The notes under the pieces: model-generated | The model's input: only the letters and a program-made list of their open reading frames with translations | What the model was told of the DNA's origin: nothing | Database searches by the model: none | Assembly (NCBI GenBank): GCA_964036295.1 | Contig: OZ038468.1 | Coordinates: 9,682,183 to 9,746,182, forward strand | Direction of reading: 5' to 3' | Length of the DNA stretch: 64,000 nt | From: Plumapathes pennacea | Taxonomy: Eukaryota; Cnidaria; Anthozoa; Antipatharia; Myriopathidae | Part shown: positions 11,651 to 24,281 of the stretch, one piece after another | How the letters are laid out: every line of letters starts with the position of its first letter | Numbering within the stretch: position 1 is the stretch's first letter | Program-made: the position numbers and the translations under genes

Positions 11651-12729
11651 CAATTTTCGTATAAATTACAAAATCAAAAATTGAATATTGAAGTTTCCAA
11701 TTTTCATATTTTATCGTTTATACGGCAATGAAAATTAGAAATTCCTCTTGGACTTGCATCGATGTATATTTTCAACAATCCATAGTTGAATTTGGTTTTC
11801 CGATTTCTCCTTTCCGATGTGTTAGAAATCAGAAATCTAACCACCAGTTTCCCTTTTCCATCCGCTGAAAAGCGACAAAAACGGACGCATACTTCGTATG
11901 ATTCGAACGGGAGATTCGTACATACGAAAATTGAAACATCGAATTTTGACAAAATTTCCCGAGGGGGAGGGTATGGCTAGTCTGTTTCGGCTGCTAGTTT
12001 CCCGAGTGTGAGGGTACTTGGTTATTCGTTTATCAAGGGGAGGGGACACGGGATTTTCTGGACCACTCTTAACCCGAAAATGGCGGCGCGCAAGAGGCAT
12101 GCCAGAAATAGCGGACATTCTGAGCCTGCAACATTGTCAGCGGGCCCCGTTCCACCAAAAACAAGATTCTTAATTATCGCTCAGAAATAGGAACATTGAG
12201 ATGGCTTCTAGCCAGATAGATTCATTTGTGTTTTTTGAGATCATAAAAGGTCTTTTTGTCTTAGCATGCCCACAACGAAATTCAACACACGTGAATGAGG
12301 TCAATACATGGAGTTTCAATACTTTTAGTTATCTGTAAACGGCGAGTCGTACAGTCTATGCAATTCATTCTCAAATGGATATTCTGATCCGTACAAAACT
12401 GCACGTATATTTGAAAACATTCTTTTTTAAAAGGCCCATTGTAATCGCTGACTCGCAAAAACACGTTTCTTCAATATATCCAACTAAAAATACGCAAGAA
12501 TCGGCATACATTGTTATTTCCAGGCATAGCAATAAGTTATTGGATTAGCTGAAAAGTACGGCGTTTCCTAAACTCTCGTCCATTGAGTACCTCAACCTGG
12601 ACCTGGAGAGATATTGAGAGTCTAGTACAGTACTAAGCCTTAAAAAATTTTAGCTCAGGTTTTACCATCTTTTATGTCGTATTTCTGGATTTTTATTTTT
12701 TCCTCATAAAGCCGGGCTTTTGTTTCCTA
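11651..12729. other. Intergenic stretch, no gene recognised
   Basis: Short frames on both strands around 11,700-12,190 overlap one another and have no recognisable domain. No terminal repeats are seen. Confidence 0.4.
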
Positions 12730-15700
12730 GACGAGAGATTCGACGGGACGCCGCTAACCGTGGCCAACGAACAACGGATTATAAAGGCCGTGTGAAGGAG
12801 GCCAGAGTCACTGTGCCCGGATTACCAGTGCTCTTTGGGGTGCTTCAACAAAGTAGATGAGGGGCTGCGGTACCATATTTTGACACAGTTCAATCTTCTG
12901 GGTGAGAGGAACTTACAAAATGAGTACCTAAAAGGACTGGTCGTAGGGGAGGACATCAAGAGGAGGGGGGTGCACGGAAAAGACGGGGTAAATAAGCCAG
13001 GCAAGCCAGGCAAGAAGGTATGAAAATGAAAGTATGACTCGCATTAAGGTACGTTGACAGACACATTACTCCATCACTCTCTCTTTGACGAAGAAGGGTA
13101 TTTTTCTTATAAGGTTAAGAATCAAGTCTACCAGTTTTTCCTACAAATGCTTTCCTTCTTTACATTTATATAAAATAATCTATTTCAGTAAAGTTTCTAA
13201 ATTGATTGATGGCGGTTGTTTTTTTTATCATGAATTACGCTAAAGTATATTGTTCGATTTTAAACCCGGTGTACAAGTCATTATCTTCTTCTTTTCGGCG
13301 GGGGTGGGGGGTAAAAATGGTACCTGAATCTTTTTGACCTAGTTAGTTATAGTCAGTATAACATAACTTATACGTCCTGCCTCTAACACACAGGTGTGTA
13401 AACGTGCCTTCATCGCTTTACATGGTATCACGCCACGACGACTGCAGACCGTCCGGGACTCGCCGTTGCCGATCGACCGGCGAGGAAAACATAATAACCG
13501 CCCTAATGCCCACACTGAGGAGGCCAAAAACAAGGTACGCAACTGTTACATTGCTCTAGTTCCCCCAACTCTCGAACAATGTATGGACCTGACAGTAAAA
13601 CTTTATCGTAGGTTTTTAGAATGCATACGGACGTAAGTTGTATATGAACTTTAAAGCCTGGACTTTTCACTTAAAGAATAGTACCTAATGCTTCTTTTAT
13701 TTACTTTTAGGTCCGCACCCATATTCTGTCATTTCCAAGACAAACGTCGCACTACTCGCGCAAAAAAACCCCAAACAAGAGGTTTTTGCGCCAGGGTCTG
13801 TCCATAAACAGAATGTACCAACTGTACCTCCAGGATGAAGAGCCAGACGTTTGGAGGAGACAGCAGGAGATATTGAGGTATTGTGTTGTTGTTAAAAGTA
13901 CATTCACTGCTTTGAAGATGTATGGTGGAAATCGTTATGAAAGGGAAGCAGCAGCATCGTCACTCAAAATCTGTGAACCCATTTTAGCATATTTACTAAT
14001 GTTAAAACCTGGAACAAATTAGAAATTGCAAAACACTTCCAGTATTTTACGGGGTCCCGCTAGTTTTTAGTACTTTTGAAGTTTTAAGAATAATAACCTA
14101 TCCGAATCTGTAGCCGTCTTGAGTAAAACTATGCAAGTTGTGTTTAAGTGCTTTCAAGAAGTATAAGTTTGGAAATGTGATACCTTAAAGGTCATGTGAG
14201 CCATTTCCATGGTAACAAGTGCATAATTAATGATGTAGTACTTGATACGAACAAAAACTGCAGTATTAAAACAATAGTTCTAAATCCAAGGATGGTAACG
14301 CCACAATGCTCCATTTATCAAGGTTGCAAATTTGACCCAGTCCTTAATATACCTGTCGGCGTCGTAATAAAATGTTAGATGAATTATCCATAGTTGATGC
14401 GAAAAAAATTGAACACCGCTCACGAAGTATTACTACAGCTGTTGTTGTGAGTTTAAAGTCATTGATTAATTTTGGTGAATTTCTACGATTATAGGTGCGG
14501 ACTTGAGAACCTTCGCGGGACTCCACCCGCCATAAAACCGCATGTAAGTCAGCGCCTGTACCACAACATCTTCGTGTCGGACTTCAACTTAGGATTTGGC
14601 CTGCCTCAGAGCGACACATGCGCCAAGTGTGATGCAGTCAACTTGGCAATGAAGTTTGCGTCCGGGGAAGAGTTGGACCGCCTCCGGAAAGAGCGAGATC
14701 ATCATCTCCGCGCAGATCTGGGCTACGCAGAGAAAAGCGCAGACAAGAAGGCCGCGGTCCGTAGTTGGCAGGGCAAGCAGCGCTACGTTGGGTGCTTCCA
14801 AAGCGTGAGGAAAAGATCCATCGATGCAGTGGACATGATCACCTTTGACTTCCAGCAGAACTTACCAACGCCCAACCTGCACCACAACGACGTGTTTTAC
14901 GCCCGCCAGCTGTGGACCTACAACTTCGGGATCCACGATTGCATATCTGGCCAAGGATATATGTACATGTGGAACAAACTCACAGCCAAGCGTGGATCCT
15001 CGGAGATGGCCTCTTGTCTGCAGCACTTTCTGCAGATCCGCTTGAGCACTGGAGCAAGGTAATTTCTCTGTTACAATCGCTTTACTTTTTTTGTAGCAGT
15101 TAACCCCTGGGCGTACATCGAGGAAAATAGAATCTGTTATTGTAGTGTGCCCAAGTTGTGGGCCATAAATCACTTTTTTGATTAATTCTGATTCTGAACA
15201 AGATTAGCGTTTGAAAATATATGCCTTAATTTACGACGCCATTTTGGATGACGTCATAGGCCCACCATCAGAGTCAATGGGCCCCTAATGGGCCATAACC
15301 TAATGGTCCTCTCTTGTAGAATATACATATCAGATGAAATACAAGGCAAAGTATATGAATGGGTTCCGGCAACCGGCTTTAGTTCCTTGGGCCAGAATTA
15401 TAATGGTTTGATGGACGCAAACAACAGAGTGAACTGTATTTCCTTTTCGCCACAGGTCTCTCGTTAGCTACTCGGACGGCTGTGGAGGCCAAAATAAAAA
15501 CCAAACTATTATCGGCCTCTACTCCAAACTGCACTTAAAGGGTTTATACAAGATACTTGACCATAAATTCCTGGTCAGAGGACATACATTCCTCGAGAAC
15601 GACAGAGATTTCAGCCAGGTATTTATAATTTTACGTTTTTTAGTGTGCATAGTTAGCATATACCTCATTGTAGGAGATTAGGTTCAGAAAATATACACGA

Positions 15701-16990
15701 AATAGAGTTTAAATTTCAAAATGGAGGAAATTGACGCGATTGACACATGTGTCGAGAACTGCTCTTCTGAATCGAAAATGAAGTATCACCAAAGATATGT
15801 ATTCTAAACTCATCGAAATACAGTGTGCACAAATGATAAAGCCGGTATTGTTTATGTTTGGACAGGATCCAGAATTTGGTATTAATATGTAACCGAAATT
15901 TGAGGTCGCAGAAATTAACGCTTCACCTAAATCAATTTTGCCGAAATTCGTAACTGAAGGTAACAATTGAGCGAAATTTGATACTAGAATTTTGGATCTG
16001 ATTTATTAACGTACATAAGTTTTTTTTACGTACTTGTAAATGTAGTTTAACAGTTTTTGACTCTGAAACCTTATACAGTAGTAAAAGCTTGAATGTACGT
16101 TTTATTTGACCTAACAGTCGACCCCACAAGCTGTATGCTTTTATAACCCTCGTGTATAAATAAATATCATCTATTTATCTACCTATCTAGATTGAGAAAC
16201 AGAAGAAAGCCGCTGTTGTGTACCTGCCGTGATTGGGCCACGGCTGTAAAAGAAGCCAACCTGAGGAAGCCCTTTGTAGTCCAGGAAATGCATCAGGAAC
16301 ACTTTCTGGACTACAAAGGGTATATAGCCAAGCTATATAACAAACGGTGGGTCGACCGAGATGGACAGTGTGTACGGCTCCGAGATGTGCATTGGCTTAA
16401 CTTTGGGTGGGGAGAAGAGGACGACGGAATGGTGCATCATCCTGATGAGGTAAAATTTAAAAAAAAGATTTTAGAATAATAAAGTTTTTTAATATAGGGA
16501 TCATACAATGCATGTAAGAGCATGGCAGTTTTACCTTTTGATAGTATTAACACTCATTTGATAGCCTCGTTCATGTTTAAATATTTTACAAATATGCTTC
16601 CAATGACATTCAACAAAATAATATTTCAAACTCAATGATCAAATTCACTCACTTAGATCCTCGACGAAAAGTCACAAATACTATTTTCGCACAAATTTTA
16701 CAAAAATGATTCGATAAGATATTAAGGAAGCACAGTATGGAGCAATCTTCCTGCTTTACTCTGTCAAAAACAAAAGCATTATTGTAAGATAAATACAGGA
16801 AAAAAATAAGAATTTGGGGCAATTAAACATTAATAAACTAATATTCTTATATTCTTATTATTCTTATTATTATTAGATGTGGATGCGGTACGGCCTTGAC
16901 GTCAACTAGCCATGGAAGAAAGCCAAACTTCGAAAATCTGGGGCCACAAAGGCCAGTCCTGCGGACTACTGTGTGGTTCCACACTCGAAA
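12730..16990 (+). pseudogene. Multi-exon SDxCxxQNxN (DUF7869-like) protein gene with frame breaks
   Basis: Exons with matching phases: about 12,796-13,017 (CSLGCFNKV, FNLLGERNLQNEYL), 13,394-13,534 (VCKRAFIALHGI...RRGKHNNRP), 13,711-13,877 (HILSFPRQTSHYSRKK), 14,495-15,058 (FNLGFGLPQSDTCAKCD), 15,456-15,618 ([17 protein letters not shown]), 16,191-16,449 and about 16,877-16,980 (WMRYGLD). This order of motifs is that of a widespread metazoan family often annotated as uncharacterised or DUF7869. The Asp-bearing SDGCGGQN strand suggests an RNase H-like fold, possibly transposase-derived (inference). Breaks: a 1-nt frame shift near 16,226-16,230 just before RDWATAV, a TAG after GLDVN in the last exon, and a probable shift near 12,795. 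The internal exons are well kept, so decay is recent or the breaks are allele or assembly errors. Confidence 0.65.
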
Positions 16991-18175
16991 ACCATGCTTG
17001 TAGCGACCAGTAAGGTGGTTGCAATCTTCATTCTTCCAAGGAGCCTTCGCTCCATCCTTTTCCATTTCGTTTCGTTATTCTTTTTTGGCTTGGCTTTTAT
17101 TTCTTCTGCCATAGCAGAATTTACCAGACATACGATCAGATTATTGGGTGACAAGACAGCAGTGACATTTGGAAAGCAGTGGCCCCTGGCTGGGTATTTT
17201 CTACTTTAATAACCTTCAGAAAGCAAAAGAACTTTAACCCGGTTACATTTCATCCTTAATACAGTGTGCCAACAAACACGGCGAGAAAACTTCACAGCAT
17301 GCATGTGTCAGACTGTCAGCAAAATTTATACGCAAATATGTCAGGATTCGGATGACACAATCTTGCATGAAGGCACTCTGAAATAGATCATCGAAAATAT
17401 CACATAATGTACTTGGCCTTCGTCACAGTTCCCGGGGCATCAAACGACAAAATATACGGTGATTGTTGAAATACCATAAGCACGACTTTAGCATAAGCGT
17501 ACTGTACGTTAATTGATGTAATTTCTCAAAACTCACCGGTTCCTGAAACCAATAGCTTTAGCTCTTTTCCAGCAAAGGAAACAAAACCCAAAACACTATT
17601 GTTTACGTCTTCAATGATTTCAAAATACACTGTATAGAGCAGTCCTCATATAGTACGAAAATTCCACTTTCCATTGTATTGTGTGTCGTCATCTTGTCAA
17701 ACTTGGATTCTGAAAACTGCATTCCTGTTATTGTAAAAGGTGAAATTTTCCACGATCATTGTTCAATTTCCACCAACTGTATTTTGCTATTTCTTTCTGA
17801 AGAAGTGTCTGCGTTTTAACACAATACTGGCATCTGGGATTGTGTTCAGGTCGGCCAGTCAATCCCTTAAAGAATCCGTTTCACGGCTAGTAAGCTTGCC
17901 TCCCATACGCTGGCAAAATATCCGGGCAGTTTACAGCTGTCCGTCAAACTGCTTGGCCTTGTATCTGCATTTTGTTGTACAAAATCACTTCCATATACAT
18001 ATATATATACAAAGTTTATTTATGAAATGAAAAGGAAAAATAAACATTTCATGAAAAGGAAATATCGAGGTTATCCCTATCGAGGATATTCGCTAATACA
18101 AAAATATTAAATATCATATAAAAGTAAAATAAGAAATATAAATTTACAAGAAAATTACAATATAAAAATAATTAA
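16991..18175. other. Intergenic stretch, no gene recognised
   Basis: Frames at 16,973-17,209 and 17,740-18,030 show no recognisable domain. The right end (18,000-18,175) is AT-rich and probably the 3' UTR of the adjacent antisense LINE. Confidence 0.4.
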
Positions 18176-19132
18176 ATATTCATATATTTTCTCAATTTGC
18201 TTTTAAAAGTTAAAAAGGAATCTTCTTCTGCTATTTCTTTTGGAAGATCGTTCCACTCTTTAACAATCCTGACAAAAAGAGAATGATAAAAACAATCAAG
18301 TTTTGCTCTCGGTCTTCTCATTTAGAGGGAATGGTTCGCTCTTGTTTTATTATAAGAAAAAAACTCAAGGTATTCAGCGCCATTGAGGCTGTTGAGTCCA
18401 TGAAGTGACTTATAGCATTCTAGCAAGGAAAGATATGTCCTCCTAGTCTCAAGACTGGTCCATTTCAATATCTTTATCCTTTCCTCGTATGGTTTGTCTC
18501 TGGATGCTGGTGGAAGGGCATGTGTCGAGGCTCTCCTCTGTACCCGTTCGAGAGCGTCGATGTTCTTTTTAAGATGTGGGGACAAGAGAGGAGCAGCATA
18601 TTCAAGGATAGGTAAAACCAGGGTCTCATAGAGACGAGTAAAGACTTCTTTGTTGCTCGGACCAACAGTTCGTTTGATAAACCCGAGAATCTTATTTGCC
18701 TTGTTTACAACCTTCTGTGTTTGAACACTCCACGATAAATGAGAAGTTAATAAATATGCCCAGGTCAACAGTTTCACTCACAGTTTTGAGTGATTTTCCA
18801 AACAACTTGTATGGGTTGTTTCTATCATCTCTTTTGTGAGTGATACGTAAAACTTCGTATTTTTCTGGATGGAATCGTAGTTTCCAGTTATTGCTCCATT
18901 CTTGGAGATTGTCAAGATCACGTTGTAGTTGTTTTTCGTTCTCTTCATCGTAGATAATTCTGTAAATTTTGCTGTGATCTGCGAATAAACGCATGGTTGA
19001 TTTCACGCCTGTGGTGATGTCATTTATGTAAGCTAAAAATAGAACTGGACCCAACACGCTGCCTTGGGGTACACCAGAGGCAACTGCCATCCAAGGTGAA
19101 CAGCTGCCTCGAAGCACTACTCTTTGTCGCAA
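18176..19132 (-). pseudogene. LINE reverse transcriptase, 5'-truncated and broken
   Basis: The minus-strand frame from 19,132 contains ASGVPQGSVLGPVLFLAYIND (RT motif B region), then the catalytic block as LFADHSKIY, where the second Asp of the usual F/YADD is His, and later the palm/thumb region. After a frame shift near 18,760 it resumes as KVVNKANKILGFIKR through PILEYAAPLLSPHLKK to the C-terminal region. A TAA after RANHSL (18,322) precedes the last conserved segment WNDLPKEI near 18,230. CR1/Jockey-like by motif order. Endonuclease and N-terminal RT are missing. It cannot be active. Confidence 0.85.
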
Positions 19133-20099
19133 TCATTGTATGGGTTGCCATACCACGTCGAGGGTACAGCATGAGGAATGTGAGGGAAAGATGTCTTAGG
19201 TGTGGCGTCAGAATGCGTTTGAGATCCCCAAACTTAGACTACAACACCATAGAGTTGGGGTGGAAACAGATGTTGTGGCGTCAGCAGTTAGACGTGGACC
19301 ACATGACCTATAGCTTGACCATTGCACTGCCGAGTGATTTGATGAAGATGTGGCACTACGATCCACCACCACAGACCCTGGCCGATATGTGCGACCAACC
19401 CACCCGCCAAAGGGTACGAAGATGCGGCGCTGTTGCGTGATTTTCCTACGTTTTGGGGCGCTTCAAGGAAACTATTTCATACGCTGAATAAGCGTTTGGA
19501 TCATTTCATGGCAGAGTATAAAGTGTCAGATTTGTTTTTTGATGACTCTCTCTGATTTGGTAAGAGTTGGATGGTGAGAAAGGAGTGTAAAAAAGGAGAG
19601 ACACACTGGTTGTAAAAACCTTTTGTTTAATAAGGTATATGTACGCGCCGTTTGTGAGGATCTTTATTAAGAGATACATATCGAAATCCTCTGCCACATT
19701 GACTTCGTGTTCATTTGGCCATGGGGACATAAGTGACTGGGGGTGTCATGGGATGCTGATTTTTTGCCTTTGACTTTCTTGAGGGTGATAGGTTGGGGTG
19801 TCTCTAGGGGGTGGGGCCTCAGCGAGGGGTCAACATGATGACCTGGGGATGCGAGGGTACTGCCTGTTTTTCATAGTTTTAGAGAGTGTACAAAAAGACG
19901 GGTGAATCCACGTTCGGGGGTGGGAAAATGTTGATGCGCAATCGGCATCAATTGTCGGTGTGAATGTCAAAGTCAATGGCAAAGTTGGAGACGGGTTTGC
20001 ATACAACATGGCTACAAAGGAAAAAATGGCATTTTTCACGCAACATGGTCCAAACAATCAGTATCTGACAAGATCGAACACCTCCAGGATCATAATTCT
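19133..20099. other. Stretch between LINE and Rep-helicase element, no gene recognised
   Basis: An open frame at about 19,170-19,440 (CLRCGVRMRLR...) continues past the LINE edge but matches nothing I know. 19,500-20,060 has only short frames. The left end of the Rep-helicase element must lie here but I cannot place it. Confidence 0.35.
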
Positions 20100-23000
20100 A
20101 AAGAATGGTGGACCAAAGCGTGCAACTACCTAATAAATTAAGAACAGTAATCGTACCGGAGCTTCATTCCAAAACGCCAAAGGTACATCGCACAAAACAA
20201 GCCACTGCAGATGTATGACGGGCGCGAAATCAGAGGCATAGAGTGTTGTCTGTGGCCGCATATGTATCCGTTTGCCACATGGTGCGAAACATTAACTGGA
20301 CAAGAATCTCGTCTGAGTAGCAAAGTCTCGTTCATGCACAAGCTGTTATCTGGTATAGTTGATTATGGAATCGACTACGAATTGCTTCAGTTCCAGTTGA
20401 ACCACTGGTTGTTCAAGACCATCACTGGAGCAATAAGTACAGCCAGGAAGCTGAAGTGCTTACCAGGACGCACTTTGAATTCAAAGCCATTCTCAGCAGG
20501 ATATTGGCAGTGGCAGCATAGGTTCCTCGTAGATGCTATGAGACAGTTGGATTCCCTTTGCTGTTCATAACTATTAGCCCCTACGAGTGGACATTTCCTG
20601 CTCCTGCTTGGCTAGAAGCGTATCGGAAAGAAACAGGCCGCGGTCCAACGAATCTCGCTGCTTTTGAAACCCTGCACATTGTGCACACGTTGGAACAGCT
20701 GATTCGCGGTTGCATTTGTAGTTCTACAACCGCATGCTGGATAGACCATCTGCTTCGTAACGACCGCGATCCTAAGCATACTAACGTTAACACCTACTTC
20801 TATCGCTTCAAGTTTCAACATCGCGGAACTCTGCATGTCCATTTGCTAGTGTGGTTGAAAGACGTCGCCAACTTAAAGCACTCGTCCATCCGAGCAGATA
20901 TACCTTGAAACGATAAAGAACAAGCGTTCCTCGTCTCTAAACTGCAGAAGTCAGAAAAGTGCAGCCTACCTTTGAGAACAGAAGCAACAAAAATCATACA
21001 AGAGAACAATAGCAAAGTTCTGAAGTTGTATCATCCAGCAGAAGCATTTGCGCTCAAGCTAAGGGCGTATATTTCAACTGTTACACCGACGCTCAAATGC
21101 TCAATGGACTTTCAAACGGCGAATGGAAAGCCAATGATACTCCACTATGTAACGTCATATGTCGCAAAATGGAAAGATGCCTATACCAACGATGGGTTGT
21201 ACAGTATCCATACCACTCCATTCGAGGCAGCGTACAGACACATGCGAGAGTACAGGCCATGCGAACCTGAGATGTGGATGCAGCTCTCATTGATGAAGAT
21301 ATCGTGGACATCAAGCAGAACCAAACGGTATGTCATACCGACATCCACTCAAGTCAGAGACAACAAAGTCTATCAGAAATATGTCCGCAGACCCACAGAC
21401 ATGGAACATCTCTCGCTGGTTCAATAGCTGAGACAAGTCAATGAAACCCTACAACGCCACAGCCTTACGAAACAGGTACCACATTGGTTGGCTTGCAATT
21501 CCTATCACCATTCAACGACAAATTCTTCTATCAGGACACTATTGTAACTCAAGCACATAGAGCCATGACATACCTGTCGCATCCACAAGAAAACCTGTTC
21601 CCAGAGAACATCTGATTCTTTGCTGGCGCACTCTGCCAACCAAACTCCATCTGGCGAAACCTCAATAAACTTCAGGCTCGCTTCGAAGCTGAGGGAAATC
21701 GCGACTACTATGTTGCCAACATTGTCGCTCATGTCAAGAGTTTGCAGGACATATTTACCCTTTGCCAAATGAACATGATCCAACCAAGTCAAATGACACT
21801 GCAGCTACAGCATGGACTGGAAAGGTTCCTAATCAATGGCGAACAACATGTAGTTCTGGAACACCTCAAAAGCGCCTTGCACCAACGCCAGAACGCCTAC
21901 AATACACTGATGCCAGAATTCCATCAAGGTTTAGATGAAGAACAAAACGTATCCGACGAAGAAGACATTCCTGAACATCTGGATGAGAGTCACAACAATG
22001 ACATCGTACAATGCCCGCTATTTCAGAACATCAGTTGGAAGAAGTTCATCACCATTAAAGAAAAACCAGGCACTGGCAAAACGCATACCCTTCTTGCCTG
22101 TATCGAGCATTGCATACAACAAAAACACAGATCCGTTGCAGTTGCAACACCCACAAGCTACCTTGCAGCAAGATATCGCACATTATTTCAAGACTCAATG
22201 CAATGCGACACCATCCACAGTCTCTTTAACTACCCCGTCCTGTAAGACAAGAATCCGTCAATCAACTGGCGAATAGTAGATTATCAGGTACTCATCATTG
22301 ACGAATTGTCTATGGTATCCCAGTTAATCTTCCAGCCCATTCTCGCCACCATAAACACAATACCTGTCCGTCCAGTCATAATGCTATCTGGTGTCGAAGC
22401 ACAACAGCAGCCCATCGCTACAGTAGCAGGCAAAACTGTACAAGTGCAAAGTATCATGCCAGATCCCGGCCTAATAGCAGTTATCCATGTCCACACACTG
22501 AGATGCCAGAACCGATACATCAATGAAAGCTACAATTCCTTCTTGTGCCACATGACACCAGCCAACACAGGCCAAACTTGACACGATACAGAAGCACAGA
22601 ATAATCTGTAACGAAGACAACCCCTCAGATGTCCAAATCTTGACAGCGATCACGCATCATCCCGAGGCAACGTTTTTGACTGTCTCGAAGCGAACTGCCA
22701 ATCACGTAAAGTCAATAGTCATCGACAAGGCATTCACCAATAAAGAACCACTTTGTACTGTAAGATGTGACTTCAACCTCCAACCTATACCACTGTATCC
22801 AGGCATGCGTGTAATGATCACAAAACAGAGACAAAGCCACACATGTGATAAATGGACAAACCGCAACCATACACTTTGTAAGAAACTGCATTATCTTCCT
22901 CAAACTGCCCAATGGCAACCTCGTGAACACCTACCCTGTCACATATGTTGCCACCAACAACGAACGACGCACAGTCTACCCTTTCGTTCCGGCCTACACA

Positions 23001-23195
23001 TTGACAATATGCAAAGCACAAGGGCAAACGTTACAGACAGCCATCATACAGTTTGATGTTCCTACAGTTCCACCAGGACCAGCATGTGTAGCTCTCTCAC
23101 GAGTGAAACATCTATCAGATATATCCTTCATGGTACCAATGAAACGCATCCACTTCAAACTGGTACACCAGAATATGCAACAAATGATGAACTAG
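20100..23195 (+). pseudogene. Helitron-like Rep/Pif1 helicase protein, broken
   Basis: Frame by frame: about 20,156-20,570 carries the N-terminal region GIECCLWPHMYPFATWCE. 20,558-20,908 carries TISPYEWTFPAPAWLE and the HUH motif in RGTLHVHLLVWLK (HVH at 20,834-20,842). 20,909-21,427 carries the two-tyrosine motif HYVTSYVAKW (Tyr codons 21,146 and 21,158). About 21,480-22,581 carries Walker A PGTGKT (22,066-22,083) and Walker B LIIDELSMVS (22,291-22,320). 22,582-23,195 carries PLYPGMRVMITK, FVPAYTLTICKAQGQT and CVALSRV, the C-terminal motifs of Pif1 helicases. HUH plus Y2 plus Pif1 defines Helitron rolling-circle transposases. In-frame stops (20,906, 21,613, 22,243) and frame shifts near 20,560, 21,450, 22,585 and 22,840 make it inactive. 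The first about 300 residues, seen in the fragments at 60-62 kb, are missing. Confidence 0.85.
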
Positions 23196-23394
23196 AATAA
23201 ATGGTAAAACTGAAGTCTCGAAAGAACATAACACAGTTCAAACTGTTTACATCTACAACTACAAGTTCATCGATCGAAAACGCATATACACAGTACAAAC
23301 ATGAACAATAATCGCAAAAACACTACGATAACAAACCAAGAAAACATCAAAAGAAGTCCGTTATCAGCATTGCACCAAACAGCCACTCATCATC

Positions 23395-23920
23395 TCATGT
23401 AATGGCAAAATGCAAAGATACCTGTACCAACGATGCCTTGTGCGCCATCCATACCACTCCAGCTGAGCCAGCGTACAGAAACATACGAGACAACACACGA
23501 TGCAAACCTGTCCTGTAGATCAACTTTTCAACCAGTAAAATATATTGTACCAATGACTAGAAGTGAACCATATGTAATACGAACATCCAGTCAACTTCCC
23601 GACAAGAAACTCAATGAGAAATATGTCCACACACCTGCACTAATGGAAGATCCGCCCTTGCCTTAATCGCTGAGACAGCTGAATGACACTCCAGCAAGGC
23701 CAAAGTTATACACAACAAGTGAAACGTTGATTACTTTGCAATTCCTATCGCCCTTCAGGAGCCGCCTCGTCCATAATTTGCAAAGGAACACGATGCGCAA
23801 AGTAAAATGACACTGCAATTACAAGATCGACAAAAAACCTTCAATTATTGTCGGGCAAACCCGTTCTTTTGGAAGAAGTCAAGACCGTTTTGCAGCAACA
23901 GTAGAATGCCTAGAATAGAC
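23395..23920 (+). repeat. Diverged second copy of part of the Rep gene
   Basis: Phrases such as GATACCTGTACCAACGATG, CATACCACTCCAGCTGAG and GCAATTCCTATCGCCCTTCA parallel 21,155-21,900 of the Rep-helicase gene in the same order and orientation, but with many substitutions and deletions. It lies between the helicase 3' end and the companion ORF. Confidence 0.7.
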
Positions 23921-24281
23921 CGGCATTGAAAGAACATAACCAAGGAAGAAAACGACAACAACTGTGGCATCAATTTCCGGACATGCAGCCACTCATCATC
24001 TCATTTACATGTTGCTGTAACTCAAATGTTACTCAACAAGTTCAGAGCAAAAAAAAAGCATCACAAAAGACAAACCTTAAATCAAAACAGAAAGTGATTT
24101 CAACAACACCAAAACCTCTAACAAAGCATGTACACAAACGACAACTGCTTTGTGTCTACCAGAATTCTAAAACAACTTCAACACGGAACACGAACAGAAA
24201 AAAAAACAACTATGAAATATTAACACTACTGAAGCACTAGAAAAATACCAATTGTAAGTAAACAAGTAAATTCTAATAACT

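Noticed and set aside
16966-17209. Overlapping frames on both strands as small genes
   Set aside because: They lie in the 3' region of the DUF7869-like gene and show no family motif.
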